A stretch of DNA of 64,000 nt from Myxococcales bacterium (GCA_004193285.1 SECP01000017.1:62001-126000); one strand, 5' to 3'. Positions 38,629 through 49,339 are shown, counted from the stretch's first letter. Notes: generated from the sequence alone by a model not told the origin. A program made the numbers and translations.

Positions 38629-38871
38629 GCCGCGTCGCGCCTGCCCTGGTCGCGGCTGCACCTGAGGATTCGCCGAGAGCGCGCAACCAACCTTAACTCG
38701 CACTCTCGAGCACACTCCCGATCTCCGTAGCGACGTCACGACCTTGGGAGTGTGCTGACATAGCGATCATCAGCGGTACGGCTCGTCGGCCGGCCGAAGG
38801 AAGTCGCCGTCGCGGCGTTGAGTGATTCGCTCTTTGCGAGTTGTCGAATCCTGCTTCATCCAAAAAGCGAA

Positions 38872-38907
38872 GAGGCTTCCTGACAGAAGGTCCAGGAAGC
38901 CTCTTTT
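38872..38907. terminator. intrinsic terminator between convergent genes
   Basis: GAGGCTTCCTG...CAGGAAGCCTC followed by TTTT. Confidence 0.85.
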
Positions 38908-38981
38908 GGGGTACCGGACGACGCCCGGCAGCTTTTGCGAGGTGGGCTGCGAGTTGGCAGCCCCCTCACCTCACGACTGGC

Positions 38982-41414
38982 CTACGCCTCGCACTCGACA
39001 TTCACGGTCTGGCCGGCAGCGGCGTACGGCACCAGGGTGCCGCTGATCGCCTTGCCGTCCACCGTGAGCTTCACGTCGCCGTTGCCGCGCACGTTCTTGA
39101 CCTTGATGACGTAGGTGGCGCCGCGGCAGGTGCGCGTGACCGTAAACTCCGGGATCTCCGTGCCGATGCACGGCTTGACCTCCAGGCCTTCGAACTCCGG
39201 TCGCACTCCGAGCAGATACTGAGAGACCGCGACGAAGTTCCACGCCGCCGTGCCGGTGAGCCAGCTGTTCTTGGCTTCACCGTGACGGACGGCGTCCTTG
39301 CCGGCGATCATCTGCGAGTACACGTACGGCTCCGTACGGTGAACTTCGCTGATGTCCTCCAGGTAGGCGGGGGCAATCTTCTTGTAGTACTCGAAGGCGC
39401 GGTCGCCGCGGCCGATGACCGTCTCCGCGATCATGACCCAGGGGTTGTTGTGGCAGAAGATGCCGGCGTTCTCTTTGTAGCCCGGCGGGTATGAGGAGAT
39501 CTCGCCCAGCTCCACGTGGTACTCGGCGTAGGGCGGGTTGTTGAGGACGATGCCGTAGCGCGTGTCCAGCCGCTCCTTCACCGAATCCAGCGCCTTTTTG
39601 GCCTCGCCCGTCTTCACGCCGATGCCGGCCATGACGCAGAAGCCTTGCGGCTCGATGAGGATTTGCGCGTCCCCGGGCGGGCACTCTTTGCTGCCGACCT
39701 TCTTGCCGAAGAAGTCGTAAGCGCGGAGGAACCACTCGCCGTCCCAGCCGTCACGCAGCACGGTCGCTTCCATCTTCTGGATTTCGGCGCGAGCGCGCTT
39801 GGCTTCGTCGGGCTGGCCCTTCTTTTCGCAGAGGGCGGCGTACTCCGGGCCGATGTGCACGAACATGCCCGCGATGAAAACGCTCTCGGCGGTGCGGCCG
39901 ACGCGGTTTCCGGTCGTTTGATACGACTCGTCCGGCGTCTCCGAAAAGCAGTTGAGGTTGAGGCAGTCGTTCCAGTCCGCGCGGCCGATCAGCGGCAGAC
40001 CGTGCGGGCCGAGGTTGTTCAGCACGTGGTCGAACGAGCGCTTGCAGTGCTCGAGCAAGCTCGCCTGGTTCTTCTCGTCGTTGTCGAACGGGACCTGCTC
40101 GTCCAGGATCGCCCAGTCGCCCGTCTCTTTGATGTAGCCGGCGACGCCCAAGATCAGCCACAGCGGGTCGTCGTTGAAGCCGCTGCCCACGTCGTTGTTG
40201 CCGCGCTTCGTGAGCGGCTGATACTGGTGGTACGCGCTGCCGTCCGGAAACTGCGTGGAGGCGATGTCGATGATGCGCTCGCGAGCACGCTCCGGCACCA
40301 GGTGCACGAAGCCAAGCAGGTCCTGGTTCGAGTCCCGGAAGCCCATGCCGCGGCCGATGCCGGACTCGAAGAACGAGGCCGAGCGCGACATGTTGAACGT
40401 GACCATGCACTGGTACGGATTCCAGATGTTGACCATCCGGTTCAGCTTCTCGTCCTTGGACTCGACCGCGTACAGACCGAGCAGGCCGTTCCAGTGGTTG
40501 CGCAGCTTGTCCAGCGCGGCCTTCACCTGCTCCGTCGTGGAGAACGCGTCGATGAGCTTCTTGGCCGGCTCTTTGTTGACGACGCCGGGCTTCTCCCACT
40601 TCTTGTCCTTGGGGACCTCCACGTAGCCGAGGGTGAAGACGAAGGTCTTCGTCTCCCCCGGCGCGAGCTCCACCTGAAGGCAATGCGAAGCGACCGGCGA
40701 CCAACCGCTGGCGACCGAGTTCTTGGACTCACCGGCCGCGACCACATCCGGCTCACCGAAGCCGTTGTACAGACCGAGGAAGGTCTCCCGGTCCGTGTCG
40801 AAGCCCGCGATGGGCGCGTTCACGTGGTAAATTGCGTAGTGGTCGCGGCGCTCGCGGTACTCGGTCTTGTGATAGATCGTGCTGCCGTCGATTTCGACCT
40901 CGCCGGTGCTGAAATTGCGCTGAAAGTTGGTGCTGTCGTCCTGGGCGTTCCACAGGCACCACTCCGCGAAGCTGAAGAGCTTGAAGCTCTTCTTGGCGCT
41001 GCTCTCGTTCGTGAGCGTGACCTGGTGCACCTCTGCGGTGTGCCCGAGGGGGACGAAGAACAGTAGCTCCGCTTTCAGGCCTACGCGCTTGCCGGTGATC
41101 TTCGTGTAGCCGAGGCCATGGCGGCACTCGAAGGACTCGAGCTCGCGCTTGACCGGCATGTAGCTGGGGCTCCAGTAGTCCTTGCCCTCGCTGATGTAGA
41201 AGTAGCGACCGCCCGAGTCAGTCGGCACGTTGTTGTAGCGGTAGCGCGTGAGGCGCCGCAGCTTGGCGTCGCGGAAGAAGCAGTAGCCGCCCGCCTGGTG
41301 GGACACCAAGCCGAAGAAGCTCTCGCTACCCAGGTAGTTGATCCAGGGATACGGAGTCTTCGGGGTGGTGATGACGTATTCGCGGTTCTGGTCGTCGAAA
41401 TGTCCGAACTTCAT
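38982..41414 (-). CDS. cellobiose phosphorylase (GH94)
   Basis: [68 protein letters not shown]94 signatures. Confidence 0.95.
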   Translation of the reverse strand: MKFGHFDDQNREYVITTPKTPYPWINYLGSESFFGLVSHQAGGYCFFRDAKLRRLTRYRYNNVPTDSGGRYFYISEGKDYWSPSYMPVKRELESFECRHGLGYTKITGKRVGLKAELLFFVPLGHTAEVHQVTLTNESSAKKSFKLFSFAEWCLWNAQDDSTNFQRNFSTGEVEIDGSTIYHKTEYRERRDHYAIYHVNAPIAGFDTDRETFLGLYNGFGEPDVVAAGESKNSVASGWSPVASHCLQVELAPGETKTFVFTLGYVEVPKDKKWEKPGVVNKEPAKKLIDAFSTTEQVKAALDKLRNHWNGLLGLYAVESKDEKLNRMVNIWNPYQCMVTFNMSRSASFFESGIGRGMGFRDSNQDLLGFVHLVPERARERIIDIASTQFPDGSAYHQYQPLTKRGNNDVGSGFNDDPLWLILGVAGYIKETGDWAILDEQVPFDNDEKNQASLLEHCKRSFDHVLNNLGPHGLPLIGRADWNDCLNLNCFSETPDESYQTTGNRVGRTAESVFIAGMFVHIGPEYAALCEKKGQPDEAKRARAEIQKMEATVLRDGWDGEWFLRAYDFFGKKVGSKECPPGDAQILIEPQGFCVMAGIGVKTGEAKKALDSVKERLDTRYGIVLNNPPYAEYHVELGEISSYPPGYKENAGIFCHNNPWVMIAETVIGRGDRAFEYYKKIAPAYLEDISEVHRTEPYVYSQMIAGKDAVRHGEAKNSWLTGTAAWNFVAVSQYLLGVRPEFEGLEVKPCIGTEIPEFTVTRTCRGATYVIKVKNVRGNGDVKLTVDGKAISGTLVPYAAAGQTVNVECEA

Positions 41415-41444
41415 GATTTTCTCTTCTGCTTCTCGCCGGGAGGC

Positions 41445-43784
41445 CTAATTCGCGCGCGCTTTTTCATCCAACCAGGCGCTCACCCAGGCGAGCGGCGCGT
41501 TCCAGTTGATGGTGATCTCGTTGACCGAATACGCCTCGATGTGATCGACGAAGCACTTTTGCGGGGCGCAGCCTTTGAGGCCGGCCGCTTTCGCGTACGG
41601 GTCGTCGATGTTCGAGTTCGGGCCGCCGCTCAAAATGCCAGGGGGCGCGCTCGGGTACTTGGCGTTTGCTTGCTTGGCCCAGAACCGGTGGTGCGGGTGC
41701 TGAAGCGCTTTTTCACCGTAGCCAGTGACGTAAGACTGACCGAGCGGGTTACGGCCGAGCAGGTAGTCCATGCCGGTGGCCACGCCGTCCAAGTACTTTT
41801 GCTGCTTGGTGAAGTCGTAAGCCAGCGCGACGACGATCAAGTTGTTGATGACGAACGAGTTGGAGCCCCAAACGTAGCGGTTTCCGGCCGCGGGCTCGAG
41901 CGGCGAGCGGTAACCCTGCTTGGCGATGATGTCCAAGTAGCGGTCGGCGCCGCCGGTGAGCTGCTTGCGCGCCTGCGCTTGCAGCCCCGGGTCCACCCCT
42001 TTGGCTACCGCGAGCGAAATCAGCCCGAGCGCGTCCGTGTCCGCCCAATTCATGGTGGAGGTGTGGCCGCCCGCTTCCATGCGAAGCTTGCGATGAAGCG
42101 GCGACCCTTCCACGAACTGCCGGTATTCCGGCTTACCGGTGGTCGCCAGTAGCTCCGCCGCGGCCCAGTAGAAGTCGTCGTCTACCTTGGCGTCTTCGTA
42201 GGCGCCTCCGCCGTCCGTATCGTTCTTGTTGGCGAGCAGCTTGGGGTTCGCCTTTGCCGCGACCCACGCCACTTCCGCCGCCTTCAGGCACTTGGCCGAG
42301 AACGCGGCGTCGAACGGCTTCCACAAGCGTGCGCCCTGAGCGGCGGTAGCCGCGAGGTTCAGCGTCGCGGCGGTGCTGGGTTTGAATACCACGCGCGGTT
42401 GAGTGTCCTCGTGCGGCGCGGTCGCCAGCGCCGTCCAGCTCACGTCCTGCAGCTTGTGGTGCGCCATGCCGGCGAGCGGCTTACCCGCCGGCACTTGCAT
42501 CTTCAGTAGCCACTCGAGCTCCCAGCGCGCTTCGTCCAGCAAGTCCGGCGCGCCGTTGCTCTTCTCCGGGATGCGCAGCTTGCCGTCGCCAAAGTCCGCG
42601 CTGGAGCTGCCGAGGGTGACACTCCGCTCGTACTCATCCAGCAGAGTCCACACCGAAATTCCGCCGTTTACGACGTATTTTCCGTGATCTCCGGCGTCGT
42701 ACCAGCCGCCTGCCCCGTCCACCGAGTAATCGCAGCCGGCGTTCTTCGCGCACTTGGCGCTCTTGTCGCCGAGGTGGCCGGCAGGGCGGGCCAAGGTTGG
42801 GTCCCCCACCAGGTCCTTGCGGATCTCGATGCCGCTGCGGTTCTGGTAAAAAAACGCGAGCGCGTCGTACTTGAGCGCCGTGTACACGTCGCTCCCGATG
42901 TCGAACGCGAAACTCTTGTCGGTGCCGACCTCCAGCACGTAGCCCTTGCCCGGCGCCTTGACCGAGCTGAAGTCCACGAGCTGTACGTCGTCGCCCGAGG
43001 CGGCGTCCCGACCGAAGGGCGTCGTCTTGCCCTCGGCTACGGCCTTGCCGCCGGCGTCCAGCAGACGCCAAGCTAGCGGCTCTTTACCGCTGGCCTTCAC
43101 CGTCGCGACCTTGGCCGCGCCGGGCAGGTATCCCAGCTGATTGACGAGCACGTTCGGCGCTTTCACGCTGCCGCGATCCGCCACGGGGGTGAACTCGGGA
43201 TCGGACAGCACGACGTCGTCGATACAAATCTCGAACGGGAGATCCGCCCGCGCCATGCCGCCACCGATGTGGAAGGCAAACTCCGCGGTCCCGTCATCCG
43301 CCTGCTCCATCGTGAACGCGCCTTGGTAGCGCTTCGGCTCGGTGCCGATGTCGATGGTGGCGTTCCAATACTCCGCGTAGGGCGGCCCGCTCATGCCCAC
43401 TTTGGGGCGAGCTTTCGTGTGCTCGCTAGCCCAAGCCTTGAATGCCACCGTGTAGGTGTGGCCCCGCTGAATCACCATCTCCCGGTGACGGAACTGGGCG
43501 TCCCAATTGTTGGTGCCCTTGTTCTTCACCGTGACGCACAGCGCGCCGCTCTTCACGTCCGCGCTGCCGTCCGCCGGAGCCGTGAACGACGTGGTCCACG
43601 GCACGCTCACGCCGTCATCGAAGGTGCTGGCCTTGAGCAGGTTACCAGCCACCGGCGCCGCAGGCGCGCTCGAGGTCTCGCCGTCACCACCACTGCTGAC
43701 GGGCCCAGCTGCACGTGGCGCGCAGGAGAGCGCCAGCGCCACCACGGAGATTAGGCTCGAGACCTCGAGGCGCCGGCTTCGCAT
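41445..43784 (-). CDS. GH9 endoglucanase with N-terminal CBM4/9-like and Ig-like regions, lipoprotein
   Basis: GGWYDAGDHGKYVVNGGISVWTLLDEYE, VNQLGYLPGAAK, VTGYGEKALQHPHHRFWA. Confidence 0.9.
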   Translation of the reverse strand: MRSRRLEVSSLISVVALALSCAPRAAGPVSSGGDGETSSAPAAPVAGNLLKASTFDDGVSVPWTTSFTAPADGSADVKSGALCVTVKNKGTNNWDAQFRHREMVIQRGHTYTVAFKAWASEHTKARPKVGMSGPPYAEYWNATIDIGTEPKRYQGAFTMEQADDGTAEFAFHIGGGMARADLPFEICIDDVVLSDPEFTPVADRGSVKAPNVLVNQLGYLPGAAKVATVKASGKEPLAWRLLDAGGKAVAEGKTTPFGRDAASGDDVQLVDFSSVKAPGKGYVLEVGTDKSFAFDIGSDVYTALKYDALAFFYQNRSGIEIRKDLVGDPTLARPAGHLGDKSAKCAKNAGCDYSVDGAGGWYDAGDHGKYVVNGGISVWTLLDEYERSVTLGSSSADFGDGKLRIPEKSNGAPDLLDEARWELEWLLKMQVPAGKPLAGMAHHKLQDVSWTALATAPHEDTQPRVVFKPSTAATLNLAATAAQGARLWKPFDAAFSAKCLKAAEVAWVAAKANPKLLANKNDTDGGGAYEDAKVDDDFYWAAAELLATTGKPEYRQFVEGSPLHRKLRMEAGGHTSTMNWADTDALGLISLAVAKGVDPGLQAQARKQLTGGADRYLDIIAKQGYRSPLEPAAGNRYVWGSNSFVINNLIVVALAYDFTKQQKYLDGVATGMDYLLGRNPLGQSYVTGYGEKALQHPHHRFWAKQANAKYPSAPPGILSGGPNSNIDDPYAKAAGLKGCAPQKCFVDHIEAYSVNEITINWNAPLAWVSAWLDEKARAN

Positions 43785-44518
43785 CAGCCGCCGCAGCCCG
43801 TGAATTCGATCTCGTCCAGCCAGAAGTCGAAAGGCTGACCTGCCTGGTTGAACTGGAACTGCATGCCGTAAAGCGTGGCCGGGTCCACGCCGTCCGGATG
43901 CGGCGAGCCCCAGGTCTTGTCCTGCTTCATGGCCGCGAACGGGATGACGTACTCGGTCCACTGGTCGTTGAGGGTGAGATCCATGCCGAAGTCGTTGAAG
44001 CACTCCTTGCAGATCTTGCCGTCCGGATCCGTGGCCTTGTCCGGCACCTTGAGCTTGACCTTGTCCGCCGTGCCCGGGCCCTTCTTGGCCCAGAACTTCA
44101 CGCCCTTGTACTTGCTCGCGTCGTACTGGCCCTTCGGATCCACGAAGTTGAAGCCAACGCCCACGTACACGGCGTTGCCGCCGCCGACCGTACCGGTGAT
44201 GTGAGCTGCGTACTTGGTACCGTTGGCGCCGCCCTCGGACATGGCGAACGTGCCGCCGTTCTTTCCCGCTTCCGGAACAACCGATGAGCCCGCGTCGTCC
44301 ACGAACGTGTACCAGTAGCCGCCTCGGCTCTGGATGTCCGCGATTTGGTTGCTGTTATTCTCGCCGTCCGAGATCAGACCCACGTCCTTGGGGCAGCTGC
44401 GCCCCTCCGACGAGTTCTTGACGTCAGCGCCGGTGACATCGACCTTTTTCTTGAGGCCGGCGCAGCCGACCGTGAGGCTCATGATCGCGGCAAGCGCGAA
44501 CGTAACGTTGATACGCAT
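43784..44518 (-). CDS. CBM11/CIA30-like carbohydrate-binding lipoprotein
   Basis: Lipobox TVGC; GGYWYTFVDDAG, YDASKYKGVKFWAKKG, LYGMQFQFNQAGQPFDFWLDEIEF. Confidence 0.6.
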   Translation of the reverse strand: MRINVTFALAAIMSLTVGCAGLKKKVDVTGADVKNSSEGRSCPKDVGLISDGENNSNQIADIQSRGGYWYTFVDDAGSSVVPEAGKNGGTFAMSEGGANGTKYAAHITGTVGGGNAVYVGVGFNFVDPKGQYDASKYKGVKFWAKKGPGTADKVKLKVPDKATDPDGKICKECFNDFGMDLTLNDQWTEYVIPFAAMKQDKTWGSPHPDGVDPATLYGMQFQFNQAGQPFDFWLDEIEFTGCGG

Positions 44519-44596
44519 ATCGTTTATCTCCGTGGTGGGTACCGAAATTCGCCGGACGACTTAGCCTTTCGGCGCTCAGCAGTCACGCATTTTTCC

Positions 44597-44608
44597 GGAA
44601 CCGGTTCC
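44597..44608. promoter_or_regulatory. operator-like palindrome GGAACCGGTTCC
   Basis: Perfect 12-bp palindrome about 80 bp upstream of the CBM-GH9-GH94 gene group. Confidence 0.7.
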
Positions 44609-44884
44609 AGATACTATCATGAGGATCCGGGAAGCCGGACGGCGCCGTCTGGAGTTTTCGCCCGAAAAGCTCGAAACGCAGAGCGTCCCTGACGGTGCCT
44701 GGCCCGTCCAGACAGAGACCCGCCCATTCCCCCGCAGACGAAAGTTGCGCTGCGCGTGTGTGGCTGCGCCGCGCCGCCGCGAAGGAGTGCTTCCCGTCCC
44801 CGCCCTACCCCAAATGCAGCGAGGGCCGCGGACTTTCGTACGCGGCCCTCTTTGGCACTTCAAACTATGGCTGCTAGCGAGCGA

Positions 44885-45745
44885 TCACTGCAGAGCGCGC
44901 ACGTTGCTGACGCAGTAATCGAACGGCACGGTGGCCTTGTCGTTGGTGACGACCTGCCATGCGATCTTGTAGAGCGCGTTCTTTGCGCCCGTGGCCGGCA
45001 TACCGCCGGTCTTCCAGCACTCCGTGAGGAGGTCACTGAAGAGGTAGCTGTTCTCGCCCAGCTTGACCGCCTTGGCCGTCGGCGTGCAGTACTCCACCGG
45101 TGCGTCCGGGGTGCCGCTCTCCACCTTGAAGCGCAGCGACGTGGGCACCTTGGTGCCGTCGATCGTGAAGGCGAAGCCGGTGATGGCCGACGCGTCGTAG
45201 GCCATCGGGTCGCCGCCGATCATCATGCCGGGGTTTGCGGGGTCGTCCACGTTCGGCTGGTTGAGATTGAGACCGATGGCCGCACCCCAGTAGAGGCCGT
45301 AGCAATCCATGCCCGCCGGCTTGGTGCACATGAGGTCCACCTTGGCCGCGACGCCGGAGATACAGACCTTCTCGCCCACAGCCATCGTCGTCATCGCGGG
45401 GGGGCCGGCGGCCGACGTGTCGTCCGCGTAGGAGAACATGGCGCCCTGGATTTTGAGAAGGTTGTTCGCACCGTCCACCCAGCCGTCCATCACCGTGAGG
45501 GGGACGCCCGAAGCCGGAGTGCCGGTGCCGCCTGTGCCCGTACCGCCCGTGGCGGTGGTGCCCGCCGTGGTACCGGTGCCCGCCGAGGGGACCACGCCGG
45601 TGCCGCCCGCTCCGGGAGTGCCGCCGCTCATGACCGGGCCGGCGCCGGTGCCGGCCGTGCCGCCGCCGTCATCCGAACCGCCATCACAGCCAACGGTAGT
45701 CGCAAGTAAAGAGACGCCCAGAATCGCGAGAAGTGCCGACTTCAT
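44885..45745 (-). CDS. secreted lipoprotein with domain shared by the neighbouring GH12-like protein
   Basis: Signal peptide ATTVGC, Gly/Thr linker; VEYCT...LFSDLLTECWKTGG...FDYCVSNV pattern. Confidence 0.65.
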   Translation of the reverse strand: MKSALLAILGVSLLATTVGCDGGSDDGGGTAGTGAGPVMSGGTPGAGGTGVVPSAGTGTTAGTTATGGTGTGGTGTPASGVPLTVMDGWVDGANNLLKIQGAMFSYADDTSAAGPPAMTTMAVGEKVCISGVAAKVDLMCTKPAGMDCYGLYWGAAIGLNLNQPNVDDPANPGMMIGGDPMAYDASAITGFAFTIDGTKVPTSLRFKVESGTPDAPVEYCTPTAKAVKLGENSYLFSDLLTECWKTGGMPATGAKNALYKIAWQVVTNDKATVPFDYCVSNVRALQ

Positions 45746-45828
45746 GCTTGTAACCATAGCTTTTGACCTCGAGCCTTTCAAGGCAAGATTCTAATTTTCC
45801 AATGAAGGAACCGAGGCCGGCTATAGCT

Positions 45829-45840
45829 GGTACCGGTTCC
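45829..45840. promoter_or_regulatory. operator-like palindrome GGTACCGGTTCC
   Basis: Same motif, 84 bp upstream of the lipoprotein start at 45745. Confidence 0.7.
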
Positions 45841-46032
45841 GCATAGCTAACAGATGTAGCGGTTGTCCCGCCCGAAGCGCTCATTCCACTGCAAATCACG
45901 AGCTTGCCGCAGTGCGTCCAACCCTATGAGAGAGGCTGTCGACATGAAGACGGGAGCTCTGGTGATTTCTCACATTCACAGCTCCCGTGACTGCCTTTCA
46001 GCAGTTTCCGCCCACGAACCTAGACAGAACGC

Positions 46033-47283
46033 TCACTTCTTCACGTCGACGTAGAAGTCGTTGAGCTCCAAGTTGGTGATCGGGCCCGCCCAGATTTCGA
46101 AGCCGGCCGCCACGGAGAGGATCCTTGCGCCGGGGAGGTTGTAGTTGCGCATCTTGGCGTCGTTGTAGAAGGCCATGACGTCGAACTCGAGCTCGCCCAG
46201 GTCCTGCCCCGTATCTTTGACGTAGTTGACGATGGGCCTGCCGTTCACGTTGCCCACGACCGTGGTCCAGGTGCCGGGCACGCCCGCCACGGTGACGCCG
46301 GACAAGGCCTTGGCGCCCGCCGGTTGCTCCTGCGGCGGATCGCGTAGCCACACCATGAGGTAGCTGGAGAGGCTGTCACCGTTGCCGAGCCAGATGTCCC
46401 AGGAAGTGTTGTAGGCAGCCATATTGCCGTTCGCCGTCCAACGCATGCCCGTGCGGATCTGCTTCAGGCTGCTGATGTCAGCCGGCAACCCGCAGGGAGT
46501 GCCCCCAGATTGTTTCTCCGAATAGAGCCCACAGAACATCGTGGGGAAGCCGGCGGGCTCGTAGTCGTCGCCGCGCGACCCATTGAACGATACGACGGTG
46601 AAGGAAGTGCCGTTGTACGAGATGTTGTGGTCGACGAACTTCGGGCCCCAACCGTTCGCAATGAACTTGTAGCCGACGCCGTTGCGGGCCACGTCTTCCT
46701 CCCAGTAGCGATCCATGGTCATGCCCGTGCCCTGGTAGGCGCCCTTGCCGAGCTGGCTGTCCACGCTCCCGCTGCCGCCGCTGCCACCCATGCCGGTCGA
46801 CCCGGAGGTGCCGGTCGTCGACCCGGAGGTGCCGGTCGACCCGGAAGTACCCGTGCTGCCGCCGGTGCTGGGCGTCCCACCGCTGCCACCGCCGCCGCTG
46901 CCGCTGAGCGGGGGGAGCGTACAGCCGGCGGGCGGCGCTTTCGGTGGCAGAGCGCTCGAGTGCGTGTCAGGTACCCCGTCTCGGTTCGTGTCGTACGACT
47001 CGAAGATCTTGTCGCAGTCTACATCGAAGAGCAGGTAGTCGCCCTTGCCGTCCCCGTTGGTGTCGATTGCCCAGCCGTCCGCCACGCCGTCGTTGTTCAC
47101 GTCGATCGTGTCGCCGCTGCCGTCCCCATTGGCATCGGCGAGCTTGCCGATGTCATCCGGCACTTTGTCACCGTTGGCGTCCACACCGCCGGGACCCGGG
47201 TTGGAGTCATTCGAGCTTCCGCACGCGAAAGCCAACGAAAAGGCGCAAGCATACACCGCTACCGAACGCAACCGAAGCAACAT
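46033..47283 (-). CDS. GH12-like secreted glycoside hydrolase with Ca-binding (TSP3-like) repeats
   Basis: Lipobox LAFACG; DANGDGSGDTIDVNNDGVADG repeats; FPTMFCG, YNTSWDIWLG, YLMVWLRDPP, AAGFEIWAGP. Confidence 0.7.
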   Translation of the reverse strand: MLLRLRSVAVYACAFSLAFACGSSNDSNPGPGGVDANGDKVPDDIGKLADANGDGSGDTIDVNNDGVADGWAIDTNGDGKGDYLLFDVDCDKIFESYDTNRDGVPDTHSSALPPKAPPAGCTLPPLSGSGGGGSGGTPSTGGSTGTSGSTGTSGSTTGTSGSTGMGGSGGSGSVDSQLGKGAYQGTGMTMDRYWEEDVARNGVGYKFIANGWGPKFVDHNISYNGTSFTVVSFNGSRGDDYEPAGFPTMFCGLYSEKQSGGTPCGLPADISSLKQIRTGMRWTANGNMAAYNTSWDIWLGNGDSLSSYLMVWLRDPPQEQPAGAKALSGVTVAGVPGTWTTVVGNVNGRPIVNYVKDTGQDLGELEFDVMAFYNDAKMRNYNLPGARILSVAAGFEIWAGPITNLELNDFYVDVKK

Positions 47284-47305
47284 GCGTCAAACGTACACCA
47301 GATGT

Positions 47306-47317
47306 GAGAACGGTTCC
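47306..47317. promoter_or_regulatory. operator-like site GAGAACGGTTCC (degenerate)
   Basis: 9/12 match to the consensus, 23 bp upstream of the GH12-like gene. Confidence 0.5.
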
Positions 47318-47536
47318 AGTCGGTGCCCGTACGATTTTTGGAAGGGTCAGAAAAGCGACGGGACAGCGTAAAAAGAGCCTCTCTGTAATTTAACAACGCT
47401 CGCATAATCCGAGGATGCGAGACACGCACGCCACCCGCGATATCGATGCTCGGGAACGCGTATGAGGCAATTGGCTTTACGTATGTGTCGATAAAGCACG
47501 GGAATTTTCGGTTTTCAAAACAACCTTCAGTAATGC

Positions 47537-47548
47537 GAAACCGGTTCC
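47537..47548. promoter_or_regulatory. operator-like site GAAACCGGTTCC
   Basis: 11/12 match, about 100 bp upstream of the GH12-like gene at 47648. Confidence 0.65.
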
Positions 47549-47647
47549 AGTTTTTCCGTGCAAAGGAGAAATGCGCGAGTAAGATACTTTCCTACCGCGG
47601 GTGTTGGCTCCGTGTTTTGGGCCCGCAGCGCACGTAAAGGTCGCATC

Positions 47648-49279
47648 ATGAAAGCTTTCGCCTCTTGCTCGAAATGGTTGCCTCTCGCTCTGGGCCTCGG
47701 TGCTTGGGCGGCAGTTGCATGTAGCTCAGAACCGTCTCAGACGCCGCCGCCGGGCGGCAATGGCACGGCCGGCACCAACGTAGGCACGGGCGGTAGCGCG
47801 GTCGGCACCGCTGGCGCCAACACCCAGCCCACGGCAGGTACCCCGAACAACGGTACGGCAGGCAGCAGCATCGGCACCGGCGGCAGCACGAGCACCGGCG
47901 GCGCCAGCACCGGTACCGCGGGCGCAGGCACCGCGGGCGCCGGTACGGCCGGCGCGGGCATGGCCGGCGGCAGCGGGGACGGCCTGTTCGGCGGCTACCA
48001 CACCAGCGGTGACTGGTCCGGCTTCGCCTTCGCGTTCGAAACCGCCCCCGCGACGATCTCGCCCAAGAACTTCGAGTCCATGGTGGGGGTTGACGGCCCC
48101 TACTGCGTCAAGGGCACCGTCCCTGGCACCGCGGCTTACACCTCAATCGCGGCCGTGGGCGTCCACGTGAATCAGCTGCAGGGGAAAGACGCCGAGATCA
48201 AGACCCTCGTGCCGCAAGGCGACGGTCTTTCCGTGGACATCACGGTCAAGGGTGGAGAGAAGACCATCCGTGTTCAGCTGGAAGGTCCGATGGCCCTCAC
48301 GGACCCACTGCAGCGCTGGTGCACCAACCTCACGGCTAACGCCTCCGGCACCATCAAGGAGGTAGTCCCTTGGGGTTCGTTCAACACGGAGTGCTGGGTT
48401 GCGGAAGGCGGAGCCGCCTACACCAAGCAGCCTATCGCTCGGGCCATCGCGTACGTGCCAGACAGCGGCGTGGTTGGGACGGACTACCAGTACGACTTCT
48501 GCCTGAACGACATCGGGCCGGACTCCGTCACGGGCCGCGGCACCGGTAGCGTGGTCGCCTCGTGCGGCAACAGCGTCACGTGGAGCTCGGCGAGCCTGAG
48601 CGGAACGCAAGACGCGCAGTCCGCCGGCAACGCTTACCGCGCTCAAGCGAACTTCTGGAATCCGGTCAACGGCAGCTTCACCATGTCGCTGCTGCCAGGC
48701 GCCGGCTTCAAGCTGGACACGCAGAGCTGCAAGACCACGACTGCTTCGCCCTGCTCGTTCCCGTCGGTCTACGTCGGGGTGGACGGCAGCGGCGACCGCA
48801 GCACTGGCTCCCTGCCCAAGGTTGCCAGCAGCATCACCAGCATCCCCACCTGCATGGGCTGGTCTTCTGGCGGAACGCCGAAGACGGACGAGTACAACGT
48901 CTCGTTCGACGTGTGGTTCAACAGCAACGCCCAGGCGAGCGAAGCCGAAGAGTTCCTGATGATCTGGTACCGGGACCCGCCGAGCTTCCAGCCCGCGGGC
49001 ATGTTCCCGGTGGCGAACGGCGTCGTCGTCGGCGGCCAGACGTGGACTCTGTGGCACGGCCCCAATCACCAGGGCCGCAAAACGACCAGCTTCGTGGCGC
49101 CGAACGGCATCGCGGACGGCATGGCCTACCAGTTCGACCTGATGGACTTCATCAACGAGGCAGCGGAGCGCGGCTACATCACCAAGTCCAAGAACCTCAT
49201 CGCCGTCATGGGCGGCCTCGAGGTTTGGGGCGGTGGTCAGGGCGCGAGCATCACGGGCTTCAAGACCGAGATCAAGTAA
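47648..49279 (+). CDS. GH12-like secreted hydrolase with additional N-terminal domain
   Basis: Lipobox AAVACS; long Gly/Thr linker; C-terminal YNVSFDVWFN, EEFLMIWYRDPPSFQPAG, TWTLWHGPNHQG, VMGGLEVWGGG. Confidence 0.75.
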   Translation: MKAFASCSKWLPLALGLGAWAAVACSSEPSQTPPPGGNGTAGTNVGTGGSAVGTAGANTQPTAGTPNNGTAGSSIGTGGSTSTGGASTGTAGAGTAGAGTAGAGMAGGSGDGLFGGYHTSGDWSGFAFAFETAPATISPKNFESMVGVDGPYCVKGTVPGTAAYTSIAAVGVHVNQLQGKDAEIKTLVPQGDGLSVDITVKGGEKTIRVQLEGPMALTDPLQRWCTNLTANASGTIKEVVPWGSFNTECWVAEGGAAYTKQPIARAIAYVPDSGVVGTDYQYDFCLNDIGPDSVTGRGTGSVVASCGNSVTWSSASLSGTQDAQSAGNAYRAQANFWNPVNGSFTMSLLPGAGFKLDTQSCKTTTASPCSFPSVYVGVDGSGDRSTGSLPKVASSITSIPTCMGWSSGGTPKTDEYNVSFDVWFNSNAQASEAEEFLMIWYRDPPSFQPAGMFPVANGVVVGGQTWTLWHGPNHQGRKTTSFVAPNGIADGMAYQFDLMDFINEAAERGYITKSKNLIAVMGGLEVWGGGQGASITGFKTEIK

Positions 49280-49313
49280 GCCCGCGGCCAAGCCGTAAGC
49301 TGAAGTGAGATCA

Positions 49314-49339
49314 AGGGATCGCCTTTCCGGGCGGTCCCT
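49314..49339 (+). terminator. putative intrinsic terminator
   Basis: AGGGATCGCC-tttccg-GGCGGTCCCT hairpin just 3' of the GH12-like gene; T-rich cgatgcgtttt follows. Confidence 0.6.

Noticed and set aside
39516-41066. 516 aa plus-strand ORF
   Set aside because: Antisense to the GH94 phosphorylase, whose identity is secure.
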